In this document: positions 17,503-24,940 of the stretch, piece by piece
Numbering within the stretch: the stretch's first letter is position 1
How the letters are laid out: every line of letters starts with the position of its first letter
Source of the DNA: Actinoplanes regularis
Lineage (GTDB): Bacteria; Actinomycetota; Actinomycetes; Mycobacteriales; Micromonosporaceae
DNA length: 64,000 nt
NCBI RefSeq assembly: GCF_900188005.1
Contig: NZ_FZNR01000008.1
Span: 1 to 64,000 of the forward strand
Reading direction: 5' to 3'
Notes under the pieces: model-generated
What the model was told of the DNA's origin: nothing
What the model saw: the letters and a program-made list of their open reading frames with translations, nothing else
Databases searched by the model: none
Translations under genes and position numbers: made by a program

Positions 17503-18477
17503 GTGGACGCTACCGCGGCATCGATCACCCTGGCGGACGTCGGCAAGGTCTATCCGGACGGCACCGTGGCCGTCGACGGCTTCAGTCTCGAGGTGCGTGC
17601 CGGCGAGCTCGCCGTGCTGATCGGCGCCTCCGGCTCCGGCAAGTCGACCATCCTGCGCATGATCAACCGGCTGATCGAGCCGTCCCGCGGGACGATCACC
17701 ATCGACGGGCGCGACATCCTCGAGCAGGATCCGGTGCGGCTGCGCCGGCAGATCGGCTACGTGATCCAGAACGTCGGGCTCTTCCCGCACCAGACGGTCC
17801 GGGCCAACGTCGGCACGGTCGCGCGCCTGCTCGGCTGGGACCGCAAGCGGATCAACACCCGCGCCGACGAACTGCTGGAACTCGTCGGCCTGGACCCGGC
17901 GCGGTACGGCAAGCGGTACCCGCACGAACTCTCCGGCGGCCAGCGCCAGCGGGTCGGGGTGGCCCGCGCCCTCGCCGCCGATCCGCTGGTGCTGCTGATG
18001 GACGAGCCGTTCTCCGCGGTCGACCCGATCGTGCGGGCCCGGCTCCAGGAGGAGTTCCTGCGGCTGCAGGCCACCGTGCGCAAGACGATCGTGCTGGTCA
18101 CCCACGACATCGACGAGGCGGTCCGGATGGGCGACCGGATCGCGGTGCTGGCCGAGGGCGGCCGCCTTCTCCAGTACGCGACCCCGGCCGAGCTGCTGAG
18201 CCGACCGGCGTCACCGGAGGTGCGGGACTTCGTCGGCGCCGACCGCGGCATCCGGCGGCTCGCGGTGACCCCGGTGCGGGACGTGATGTCGGCCCACGAC
18301 GGCCCGGCCGACGGCCTGCCCAGCGTGGACGTCGCGGCGACGCTGCACGAGGTGCTCGCCGTGATGCTCACCGAGAACGCCGGCACGGTCCTGGTGACCG
18401 AGAACGGCCGTCCGGTCGGTCAGGTGACCCGGACAGCCGTCTTCGAGACCCCCGTACCGGAGGAATCCGCGGTCTGA
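17503..18477 (+). CDS. Osmoprotectant ABC transporter ATP-binding protein with CBS region
   Basis: 324 residues. Walker A LIGASGSGKST near residues 39-49, signature LSGGQRQRVGVARALAADP, Walker B VLLMDEPFSAVDP, switch His in LVTHDIDEAV. After the ATPase core, residues about 255-315 look like a CBS-type domain (PVRDVMSAHDGP, AGTVLVTENGRPVGQVTRTA), which in OpuA/ProU relatives senses ionic strength. Start GTG at 17503 with AGGAGA about nine bases upstream, inside the opposing permease gene. It powers the two permeases and the binding protein encoded on the other strand. Confidence 0.93.
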   Translation: MDATAASITLADVGKVYPDGTVAVDGFSLEVRAGELAVLIGASGSGKSTILRMINRLIEPSRGTITIDGRDILEQDPVRLRRQIGYVIQNVGLFPHQTVRANVGTVARLLGWDRKRINTRADELLELVGLDPARYGKRYPHELSGGQRQRVGVARALAADPLVLLMDEPFSAVDPIVRARLQEEFLRLQATVRKTIVLVTHDIDEAVRMGDRIAVLAEGGRLLQYATPAELLSRPASPEVRDFVGADRGIRRLAVTPVRDVMSAHDGPADGLPSVDVAATLHEVLAVMLTENAGTVLVTENGRPVGQVTRTAVFETPVPEESAV

Positions 18478-18514
18478 CCGGCCCGCTACCGGGCATTTCG
18501 CCGAGCGGGGCCGA

Positions 18515-19006
18515 TCACCTGGTTCCCCGGCGACCGCCGAGGCTCGCCAGGCCGACAATCCAGCCGACGAAGAGACCGTATTGGGCGCCGCTGCCGGCCG
18601 ACCGGAACGCGCCGAGCAGCGAGGGGTTGGCAAGGAAGAGGGTGGCGAGCAGGGAGGCGAGACCACCCGCGAAGATGTACGCGGCCCAGCCGGCGAAGAG
18701 CTGGCTGATCGTGCCGCGAGCCCGGGCCAGCTGCGAACCGGGCAGCAGGACCAGGAAGATGAAGGTCAGCAGGACGAGAAGGATCGCCCTGAGGTCACCG
18801 ACGACCACGTCGCGCAGCGAGTCCGAGGTGTCGAACTGCCAGCTCGGCCAGTGCAGCAGGCGCAGCCACCAGCCGCCCGCGGTCTCCGGGTCGGTGTTCT
18901 CCCCGACCCAGTCGCCGTACCAGGGGCTGCCGAAGATCAGAACGAGTATGAGCGCGGCGAGAGTGCCCGCACCGGGTGCGGTCTTGTAGCTGTTTCCGAG
19001 AGCCAT
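18515..19006 (-). CDS. Conserved hypothetical membrane protein, four helices
   Basis: 163 residues with hydrophobic segments at about 13-29 (TLAALILVLIFG), 74-92 (LRAILLVLLTFIFLVLLPG), 106-126 and 140-156. The loop after the first helix is rich in Trp and acidic residues (PWYGDWVGENTD). I chose ATG at 19006 over GTG at 19036, which would add ten residues. No family recognised. It stands alone between the ABC ATPase (convergent) and another minus-strand gene. Confidence 0.65.
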   Translation of the reverse strand: MALGNSYKTAPGAGTLAALILVLIFGSPWYGDWVGENTDPETAGGWWLRLLHWPSWQFDTSDSLRDVVVGDLRAILLVLLTFIFLVLLPGSQLARARGTISQLFAGWAAYIFAGGLASLLATLFLANPSLLGAFRSAGSGAQYGLFVGWIVGLASLGGRRGTR

Positions 19007-19053
19007 GGCCCCGCTATTCCCGGCGGGGACACGCACTCAAACGACGACTGTCA

Positions 19054-19335
19054 CTATTTGCCGAGATAGTCGATGAACGCGGCCCGCAGCAGCGGCTCCT
19101 GCTCGCCGAGGTTACGGCCTTCCAGCTCGCGGTAGAGCGCGACGGCCTCGTCGATGGTCGGGCCGATCGAGTTGGGCGCGCCGTCCAGCGCGGCGGCCTC
19201 GTCGGCGTCCGGCAGGTGCCCCAGCACCGACCAGAAGAAACGGACATCGCGCTTCTCACGGGCCCTGGCGAAGGCACGTTCCCGCAGCTTTTCGGTGGAC
19301 AGGGCGTCCAGTTCGGCGAAGCCGGGCGTGGTCAT
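19054..19335 (-). CDS. Small conserved hypothetical protein
   Basis: 93 residues, soluble, acidic, mostly helical by composition (ELDALSTEKLRERAFARARE; DEAVALYRELEGRNLGEQEP). In-frame ATGs at 19335 and 19347 both lack a strong ribosome binding site; I take 19335. It begins 16 bases after the end of the membrane transporter gene on the same strand and is probably co-transcribed with it. Function unknown. Confidence 0.6.
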   Translation of the reverse strand: MTTPGFAELDALSTEKLRERAFARAREKRDVRFFWSVLGHLPDADEAAALDGAPNSIGPTIDEAVALYRELEGRNLGEQEPLLRAAFIDYLGK

Positions 19336-19351
19336 GTCCGAAAGCATACTT

Positions 19352-20587
19352 TCAGCGAGTGGCGCCCCACGGTCCGTCGTCCCAACGGTCACCGCGCGCG
19401 GGCTGGGCCGGGGCGGTGGTCCAGGTCTCCGGCATGGTCGGCGACCAGCTGGTGGCGAGGCCGCTGGAGGGCGCGGCGTTCCAGTTCTGCGTGGTCGCGG
19501 CGTTGGCCAGGCGGCCGTACGACTCGACGATCCGGGTGGTGATCAGGCCCGCGACGAAGATCGCGCCGGCGATCGCGAAGAGCGAGATCCGCAGGTCCCG
19601 ACGGTCCTGGAAGTCCAGGAACAGGGTCAGCGCGATGACCGCGAAGAGAGTGCCGAAGATCCCGCCGCGGCGACCGTACGCACTGGTCCCGCCGAGCAGC
19701 GCCAGGCCGAGGCCGATACCGGTCCACTCGAGGCCGGTGCCGGGCCGGATCGGAGCGGCCGAATGACCGGCCAGGATCACGCCGGCGCCGGCCGCGAAGA
19801 CCGAGGAGAGGACCAGGGCCACCAGCACCGGCAGCACGGCCCCGGCGCCGCGCCGGGCGGCCGGGTCACCGTCCGGGCGCATCCGGCCGAGGAACCGGCG
19901 CACCGGGCCGATCGCCCCGAGGCCGGAGCCCAGCACGGCCAGCAGCGCGAACCCGCCGAAGAGCAGGAAGGCGCGGTCGGTCGGCTCCCAATCACCCTGC
20001 ACCGCGACGGCGCCGACCCGGAGCTGGTCGAAGGTGATCACGCCGAGCGCGGCGGCCAGGGTGGCCGCCCAGCCCGGCACGTGCAGCACCAGGATCAGCA
20101 CGCCCACGATCAGGCCGCCGGCGGCCGCGATGATCAGCGCTGGGACCAGCGCCTGGAGGATGCCCTTGTCCCCGTTCTCGGCGAACTGGAACTCGGCGGC
20201 CAGCACGATCGGGCCGATCGCCAGGTTCGGCACGCCGGCTCGCAGGGACAGCCCGGCACCGAGCGTGATCAGGCCGACCGCGGCGCCGACGACCAGCAGG
20301 CCGTCCAGGGCGGGGCGCTGCAGGACGGCGGAGTTCTCCCGCCACAGCAGGAAGCCGATCACCCCGGCAGCGACCAGGAGAACGATCTCCCAGCCCAGGT
20401 GGACGCCGAGCCGGTCCCGGCCGTCGTCCTCGGCCGCCGGAACCGCGCCAACCGGGGCGGGCAACGACTGGTCGAGGGTGGAGCCGCCGGCGGTGTCGTC
20501 GAGCTGGACACGGCGCCGGTACGCGGCCGGGTCGGTCTCACCGGTGCTGTCGCCGGGCCGGCGGAACGCCGTCTCGTCGTACGCCAT
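19352..20587 (-). CDS. Sugar-type ABC transporter permease-like membrane protein (BPD_transp_2 family)
   Basis: 411 residues; a cytoplasmic N-terminus of about 65 residues, about nine to ten hydrophobic segments, and a Trp/Pro-rich C-terminal tail. The segment ITLGAGLSLRAGVPNLAIGP and the loop after it resemble the RbsC/simple-sugar permease core. ATG at 20587 has AAGGAGG eight bases upstream. There is no ATPase or binding protein next to it, so it may be a stand-alone relative rather than a working importer. The following 93-residue gene may share its transcript. Confidence 0.7.
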   Translation of the reverse strand: MAYDETAFRRPGDSTGETDPAAYRRRVQLDDTAGGSTLDQSLPAPVGAVPAAEDDGRDRLGVHLGWEIVLLVAAGVIGFLLWRENSAVLQRPALDGLLVVGAAVGLITLGAGLSLRAGVPNLAIGPIVLAAEFQFAENGDKGILQALVPALIIAAAGGLIVGVLILVLHVPGWAATLAAALGVITFDQLRVGAVAVQGDWEPTDRAFLLFGGFALLAVLGSGLGAIGPVRRFLGRMRPDGDPAARRGAGAVLPVLVALVLSSVFAAGAGVILAGHSAAPIRPGTGLEWTGIGLGLALLGGTSAYGRRGGIFGTLFAVIALTLFLDFQDRRDLRISLFAIAGAIFVAGLITTRIVESYGRLANAATTQNWNAAPSSGLATSWSPTMPETWTTAPAQPARGDRWDDGPWGATR

Positions 20588-20713
20588 GGTCCGCGCCTCC
20601 TTACGCCCCCAACAGCGGTTCGAGGCGCACGCTACTCCGGGTCGGGTGACCCGCCGCACAGGATACGGATACGAGACGGCCACAGTTCAGAGCCCATAAC
20701 ACTTTGACGTTTG

Positions 20714-21247
20714 TCAACGCCTGTCGGAGGGCCTGCCGGAGTCGTCGTCCTTCCGGTCGGGCCGATCCGGCACCCGGCAGGAGCGCTCCAACCAGAGTGC
20801 CGTGCCGATCAGGGCGACCGCCGCGACCAGTGTGGTCGCCACCGTCGGGATGTCCGCCTCGGCGAAGTCGGTCGGCTCCGTCACGAGCCAGATCAGAAGC
20901 CCCGCGGAGAAGCCGGCGGTGAGCGCACCGACCAGGGAGGACGCCTTGGCGAGTGCGGCGTAGCGGGCCACGGCGAGCGGCTCGACCGGCGGTGCGCCGG
21001 GCTTGCGCTGGATCCGGGCACTGGTGTTCTGCGCGAGATAGCCCTCGACCACCGCGAGCGCGAACAACACGATCGCCCCGGTCCAGGGCAGCGGGGTCAG
21101 CTTGTAGAAGAGCTGGTTGTAGCCGAGCAGCAGCCAGCCCAGCGCCGCACCGATCAGCGCGGCCAGCACCAGCGCCGAGACGCTCGTCGGTTGCAGTGAC
21201 GGGTCGGTCCGGCGCCTGTCCGGGGAGCCGTCGGGGTTGGCGCTCAC
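20714..21247 (-). CDS. DUF3180 family membrane protein
   Basis: 177 residues with four predicted membrane helices (VLAALIGAALGWLLLGY, GAIVLFALAVVEGYLA, LVGALTAGFSAGLLIWLV, VATTLVAAVALIGTALWL) and a charged C-terminus. GTG at 21247 overlaps the folK stop in a GTGA junction. Genes of this family commonly end the actinobacterial folate operon, downstream of folK; the molecular role is unknown. Confidence 0.82.
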   Translation of the reverse strand: MSANPDGSPDRRRTDPSLQPTSVSALVLAALIGAALGWLLLGYNQLFYKLTPLPWTGAIVLFALAVVEGYLAQNTSARIQRKPGAPPVEPLAVARYAALAKASSLVGALTAGFSAGLLIWLVTEPTDFAEADIPTVATTLVAAVALIGTALWLERSCRVPDRPDRKDDDSGRPSDRR

Positions 21248-21771
21248 GCCATCGACTCTAGCGACAGATCCGGGCGGAACGTCATCGCGGCGACATCGGC
21301 GGCGAGTTCCGGCGCGGCGAGCAACTCGGCGAGCGCACCGTGGCCGGGCAGGTCGCCGTCGGGCTGCAGGTCGAGCCACGGGCGCAGCACGAAGGCCCGC
21401 AACCGCGCCCGCGGATGCGGCAGGGTGAGTTCCGGGTCGTCCACGGAGACCGGGCGGCCGTCGGCGTCCCACACGGCGATCACGTCGACGTCCAGGGTGC
21501 GTGGGCCGAACCGGCGGTCCGGGTTCCGCTCGCGGCCCTCGGCCGCTTCACAGGCCCGCGCCCGGTCCAGCCAGTCGTGCTGGGTCGCGGCGGGATCCTC
21601 GACCAGGATCACCGCATTGAGGTACGCCGGTTGATCCGGATCGCCCCATGGGGGCGTCTCGTAGACCCCGGACACCGCTCGCACGCTGTCGCCGAGCAGG
21701 TCGACCGCCGCCCGCAGGTGGGCCTGCCGGTCTCCCAGGTTGCTCCCGACCGAAAGAACGGCCCGGCTCAT
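21244..21771 (-). CDS. folK: 2-amino-4-hydroxy-6-hydroxymethyldihydropteridine pyrophosphokinase (HPPK)
   Basis: Transfers pyrophosphate from ATP to hydroxymethyldihydropterin in folate synthesis. SVGSNLGDRQAHLRAAVDLL at the N-terminus, VYETPPWG, FGPRTLDVDVIAVWD (the conserved RxLDxD) and LTLPHPRARLRAFVLRPW are HPPK signatures. 175 residues. ATG at 21771 is preceded by GGAGGT supplied by the 22-residue coupling ORF, whose stop overlaps this start; the downstream DUF3180 gene overlaps by GTGA. Confidence 0.96.
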   Translation of the reverse strand: MSRAVLSVGSNLGDRQAHLRAAVDLLGDSVRAVSGVYETPPWGDPDQPAYLNAVILVEDPAATQHDWLDRARACEAAEGRERNPDRRFGPRTLDVDVIAVWDADGRPVSVDDPELTLPHPRARLRAFVLRPWLDLQPDGDLPGHGALAELLAAPELAADVAAMTFRPDLSLESMA

Positions 21772-21836
21772 GCCGCCACCTCCGCTGCGCCCCGGCGTCG
21801 ACCTGAGCTGACTGATCCGCTCGCAAGCTCGCTCAT
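21768..21836 (-). CDS. 22-residue coupling ORF between folB and folK (repeat family)
   Basis: Begins MSELASGSVSSG, then RRRGAAEVAA and stop. The ATG overlaps the folB TGA (ATGA) and its TGA overlaps the folK ATG (ATGA). It ends in GCGGAGGTGGCGGC, so the next ATG has GGAGGT at seven bases. It is nearly the same sequence as the ORF at 16701-16781 in an unrelated operon, with matching head and tail and a shorter middle. Confidence 0.55.
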   Translation of the reverse strand: MSELASGSVSSGRRRGAAEVAA

Positions 21837-22204
21837 GCGGAACGCTCCCGGCGCAGGGTGACCGCGACATCGGCGAACTCGTGCGGGATCGGGGCCTGCG
21901 GTTTGTGCACGGTGACCTCGGCGGCGGACACCCGCGGGTCGGCCAGGCAGACGTCGAGCAGCCGGTCGGCGAGGCGTTCCAGCAGATTGACCGGCTCACC
22001 GGTGAGGACTTCCACCAGGGCGGTCGCCAGTTCGCCATAGTGCACGGTGTCGGCCACGTCGTCGGTCGCGGCGGCCCGGCCCAGGTCGAGGTCGAGGTCG
22101 AGGCGGACGTCGACGACGAAGTCCTGGCCCTGCTCACGCTCGAAGTCGTAGACGCCGTGCCGGCCGCGGGCGCGCAGCCCGGTCAGCGTGATCTGTCCGG
22201 TCAC
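21833..22204 (-). CDS. folB: Dihydroneopterin aldolase
   Basis: Cleaves dihydroneopterin to hydroxymethyldihydropterin and glycolaldehyde. 123 residues, normal length. ITLTGLRARGRHGVYDFERE carries the conserved Gly-x-His-Gly-V; VDVRLDLDLDLGRAAATDDV, DTVHYGELATALVEVL, NLLERLADRL and the catalytic-lysine segment VTVHKPQAPIP are family features. GTG start at 22204. It lies 78 bases after folP and is joined to folK through the 22-residue coupling ORF. Confidence 0.95.
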   Translation of the reverse strand: MTGQITLTGLRARGRHGVYDFEREQGQDFVVDVRLDLDLDLGRAAATDDVADTVHYGELATALVEVLTGEPVNLLERLADRLLDVCLADPRVSAAEVTVHKPQAPIPHEFADVAVTLRRERSA

Positions 22205-22282
22205 CCCGGTTCCCCCTGTCTCACTCGTTGCCAGGTCAGCTCGGCCTCCGGGCCTGGAATGGGGCGGACCCGGGTCGTACCT

Positions 22283-23170
22283 CTAGCTGTTCTGGGTCTT
22301 TTTCAATCGCGGCGACCCGGTGGCGCGCCAGACCGCGAGGGCGTCCGCGGTCTCGCGGACCTGATGGACCCGGATCCCCCAGGCGCCGGACGCGGCCGCC
22401 AGCAGTGAGGTGGCCAGGGTGGCCGCCTCGCGACCGGGCACCGGGCGCGGCGTCCCGTCCGGTTCCGCCAGCAGTCTTCCCAGGTAGGTCTTGCGGCTGG
22501 CGGCGAAGAGGACCGGGAAGCCGAGATCGATCAGGACGTCGAGGTGCGCGCTGAGCGCCCAGTTGTGTTCCGGATTCTTGGCGAAGCCGAGACCCGGGTC
22601 GAGGATGATGCGGCCGGGGTCGACCCCGGCCGCGATCGCGGCGTCCGCCCGGGCCCGCAGTTCGTCGCGGACCTCGGCGACCACGTCCTGATAGACGGCC
22701 AGCCGCTGCATGTCGCGGGAGTGTCCGCGCCAGTGCATCAGAACCCACGGGCAGCCGGCCGCCGCGGCGACCGTCGCCATGGCCGGATCGGCCAACCCGC
22801 CGGAGACGTCGTTGATCACCACAGCGCCGGCGGCCAGGGCGGCCTCGGCGACCGCGGCGCGGCTCGTGTCGATGCTCAGCGGGACGCCGGCGGCGGCAAG
22901 ACCTTCGATGACGGGTACGACCCGAGCCGCCTCCGTGGCGGCGTCGACACGCTCCGCGCCGGGGCGGGTCGACTCACCTCCGACATCGACGATGTCCGCG
23001 CCCGCACGGAACAGGGAAATGCCATGTTGAACGGCGGCTTCGAGGTCGGTGAAACGGCCACCGTCGGAGAACGAGTCCGGCGTGACGTTCAGGACGCCCA
23101 TCACGACCGGGTGATCCCGATGCAGCAGTTCAGCGCCGGTGACCTGGGCATCTGTCGGCGGAGTGAGCAC
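22283..23170 (-). CDS. folP: Dihydropteroate synthase
   Basis: Condenses hydroxymethyldihydropterin pyrophosphate with p-aminobenzoate; the sulfonamide target. 295 residues. VMGVLNVTPDSFSDGGRFTD, GADIVDVGGESTRPGAERVD, NDVSGG, RIILDPGLGFAKNPEHNW and LFAASRKTYLGRLL are the pterin- and pABA-site signatures. GTG at 23170 is used. In many actinobacteria folE precedes folP directly; here the 13-kb island separates them, so folP must now have its own promoter in 23171-23340. Confidence 0.96.
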   Translation of the reverse strand: MLTPPTDAQVTGAELLHRDHPVVMGVLNVTPDSFSDGGRFTDLEAAVQHGISLFRAGADIVDVGGESTRPGAERVDAATEAARVVPVIEGLAAAGVPLSIDTSRAAVAEAALAAGAVVINDVSGGLADPAMATVAAAAGCPWVLMHWRGHSRDMQRLAVYQDVVAEVRDELRARADAAIAAGVDPGRIILDPGLGFAKNPEHNWALSAHLDVLIDLGFPVLFAASRKTYLGRLLAEPDGTPRPVPGREAATLATSLLAAASGAWGIRVHQVRETADALAVWRATGSPRLKKTQNS

Positions 23171-23280
23171 CCGCCGAGAGTACGGGGCCAGGGTGTTTCG
23201 AACAGGTGTACGATGCCATCGTGACGCTCATTCATCCATTCCTTCACCATGGGTAACGAAACGGACGCTTGTTGCTCGCA

Positions 23281-23295
23281 AGTACGAGCCGTACT
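23281..23295. promoter_or_regulatory. Inverted repeat in the folP/island divergent region
   Basis: AGTACG-AGC-CGTACT, a perfect 6-bp inverted repeat with a 3-base centre, lies 110 bases upstream of folP and about 45 bases before the first small ORF of the island. It could be an operator for either direction. Nothing else in 23171-23340 is recognisable beyond AT-richer, promoter-like sequence. Confidence 0.3.
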
Positions 23296-23340
23296 CTTCG
23301 GATCTGGGCATCATGAAGTGACCGAAGAGAGCAGACGAGC

Positions 23341-23469
23341 ATGGCAGTGCCCGAATGGCTCACTCGACGTGGTGAGCTACAGGCAGCACGATATGGGCGT
23401 TGCCGAACGGCTTTACAACTGCAGCGTGTCCGCACCCCCCATACCGGACACGGGGAGGTTTACCGATGA
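23341..23469 (+). CDS. 42-residue leader ORF of the secretion-like operon
   Basis: Starts MAVPEWLTRRGELQAARYGR and is rich in Arg and Gln. Its TGA overlaps the ATG of the next gene (ATGA), and that gene's ribosome binding site GGGGAGG lies within this ORF. The overlap suggests it is translated. A plausible small regulatory or leader peptide; no family recognised. Confidence 0.45.
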   Translation: MAVPEWLTRRGELQAARYGRCRTALQLQRVRTPHTGHGEVYR

Positions 23470-23762
23470 TTGCCACCGAGCTCGCCGGTCACGTCGCGAC
23501 GGCGCTCCAGAGCAGCGTGCTCGCAGCACCCGCGGAGACTCCCGGCATCAACACGTCGGGCATCGTCTCTTTCTTCGCGAAGAACATCGCACCGATCCTG
23601 CTGGCGGCACTCGGCGTGATCTTCATCGGCCGGGCCAGTCGCGGCGAGGTCTCCAAAGTGCTCACCAGCTCGGCGATCGCCATCGTGGGCCTGGCCTTCA
23701 TCGCCGGCGCGGCAACCCTCTTCTTCGTCGGCGACTACCTGATCAAGTTGATCTTCAACTGA
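23466..23762 (+). CDS. Small two-helix membrane protein, VirB2/TrbC pilin-like
   Basis: 98 residues. After a hydrophilic N-terminal part with a possible signal-like segment (TALQSSVLAAPAE), there are two hydrophobic helices (IVSFFAKNIAPILLAALGVIF; IAIVGLAFIAGAATLFFVGDY) separated by a short basic loop (GRASRGEVSK). This is the shape of VirB2/TrbC-type conjugative pilins, which two-helix subunits form, and the position at the head of a VirB3-VirB4-VirB6 set agrees. ATG at 23466 has GGGGAGG seven bases upstream. The assignment rests on topology and context, not on sequence signatures. Confidence 0.7.
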   Translation: MIATELAGHVATALQSSVLAAPAETPGINTSGIVSFFAKNIAPILLAALGVIFIGRASRGEVSKVLTSSAIAIVGLAFIAGAATLFFVGDYLIKLIFN

Positions 23763-23763
23763 G

Positions 23764-24126
23764 ATGCGGCTCCGGACCGACGACGACATCTACCGGGCTC
23801 GCCTGGTCTACCTAGGCCCGCCCGGGTACACACTGCCGATCCACCTGCCATATGCGCAGTACGGCATGTTCGTGGTGTTGGTACCCCTCTTCATGGTCCT
23901 CCACTACCTGATCACGCTCGACTTCGATGCGTTCCCGGCCTGGGAGATCGCCCTGGCCATGGTGACGACGTCGTACGTGTTCCGGCACGTCGACCCGGAT
24001 CGGCCGGCCCGGGTCGTCATCCGCACCGCGCTCACCGACTGGCGCCGCACCCGCGAGTCCGCGGTGGAGCGTCGCGATCCCAGACTTGTCGCCACTCGCA
24101 TCCGGGTTCGGGAGGAGTTGGTATGA
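23764..24126 (+). CDS. PrgI/VirB3-like membrane protein
   Basis: 120 residues. Two adjacent hydrophobic stretches (MFVVLVPLFMVLHYLI; WEIALAMVTTSYVF) lie between a hydrophilic N-terminus and a basic C-terminal tail (RTALTDWRRTRESAVERRDP). VirB3/PrgI proteins have this size and topology and typically sit directly before the VirB4 ATPase, as here. It starts one base after the previous stop and its own TGA is part of an ATGA junction with a 12-residue ORF. Sequence identity to known VirB3 cannot be judged by eye. Confidence 0.65.
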   Translation: MRLRTDDDIYRARLVYLGPPGYTLPIHLPYAQYGMFVVLVPLFMVLHYLITLDFDAFPAWEIALAMVTTSYVFRHVDPDRPARVVIRTALTDWRRTRESAVERRDPRLVATRIRVREELV

Positions 24127-24161
24127 CCGGTTCGGCCATCCTCGGCGGTGTTCTCGCATGA
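24123..24161 (+). CDS. 12-residue ORF bridging the VirB3-like and VirB4-like genes
   Basis: Encodes MTGSAILGGVLA. Its ATG overlaps the preceding stop and its TGA overlaps the ATG at 24158, both as ATGA. Structurally it resembles the coupling ORFs at 16.7 and 21.8 kb, but the sequence is unrelated and the GGAGG box is missing. It may be a re-initiation relay or chance. Confidence 0.3.
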   Translation: MTGSAILGGVLA

Positions 24162-24940
24162 CCACGACCCCTCCACCGCACGGGCGCCCCCGCGCGGGCG
24201 CTTCCGCCCCGGGCAGGCAAAGTAACGGTGTGCGCTCGGACAATTACTCCTCGCCCGATTCGCTGGAAGGAGCCGAGGAACTGGTCGTCGCTCCCGGACA
24301 CGGCGGCGTCGGCGTATTCCAGGCGCCGGGCGCGGTCCGGTCACCGGGCGCCCCGATCGACACCACCATGGACATCGACTCCCCGTTCCTCGATCTGTTC
24401 GGCGGCGCCGGCGGCCCCCTGCCCACCCGTCCGAGTGATCCTCCGACGAAACCGGATACGGCCAACGGCCATCGCACCAACGGGTCCGGCCCGGCGCCCC
24501 TGCCGGTCGCCGTCGACCCGCCCGCTTCGAACGGCTGGCAGGGCACGTCCCTCACCCGGGCTCCGGCCCCCGCCCAGCCCTTCACCGCCGAGCCCTTCAC
24601 CCCGTGCCGAAGCCCGACTTCCAGCCGGATCCCGGCACCGACGAACCCGACGACTGGTCCGACTTCGACGAGTGGCCGCCACAGCCCGCCCCGGTTCCGC
24701 CGGCCCGGCAGAAGGCGCCGGCACCCGGCCTGCTGCCCGCCCCGGCCGCCGCACCGCTGCCGGTTCCCGTGCCGGAGAAGGCGCCGGCCAAGCGCACGGA
24801 GAAGGCTCCCGCCCGGCGCGAGCCCAAGCAGGCCCGCCGCAAGGAGCCGAAGGCCGCGGCACTGCGCCCGCACAAGCTCAAGTTCAACGACCGCGATCCC
24901 GCCATCGAGCTGGCGATCAGCGAGATCGCCGGGCACCTGA
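24158..24940 (+). CDS. Probable N-terminal extension of the VirB4-like protein, in another frame
   Basis: From ATG 24158 the frame encodes a Pro/Gly-rich, probably disordered protein (MTTTPPPHGRPRAGAS; EELVVAPGHGGVGVFQAP; DTTMDIDSPFLDLFGGAGGP) with high GC at third positions up to about 24600. After that its codons degrade, while the frame one base back becomes protein-like (PKPDFQPDPGTDEPDDW). Reading TTC ACC CCG then GTG CCG AAG, as if one G were missing, gives a seamless join. So this is probably the first 148 residues of the next protein, split by a one-base deletion, a sequencing error or a frameshift site. If it is a separate gene it ends at 24940. Confidence 0.5.
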   Translation: MTTTPPPHGRPRAGASAPGRQSNGVRSDNYSSPDSLEGAEELVVAPGHGGVGVFQAPGAVRSPGAPIDTTMDIDSPFLDLFGGAGGPLPTRPSDPPTKPDTANGHRTNGSGPAPLPVAVDPPASNGWQGTSLTRAPAPAQPFTAEPFTPCRSPTSSRIPAPTNPTTGPTSTSGRHSPPRFRRPGRRRRHPACCPPRPPHRCRFPCRRRRRPSARRRLPPGASPSRPAARSRRPRHCARTSSSSTTAIPPSSWRSARSPGT

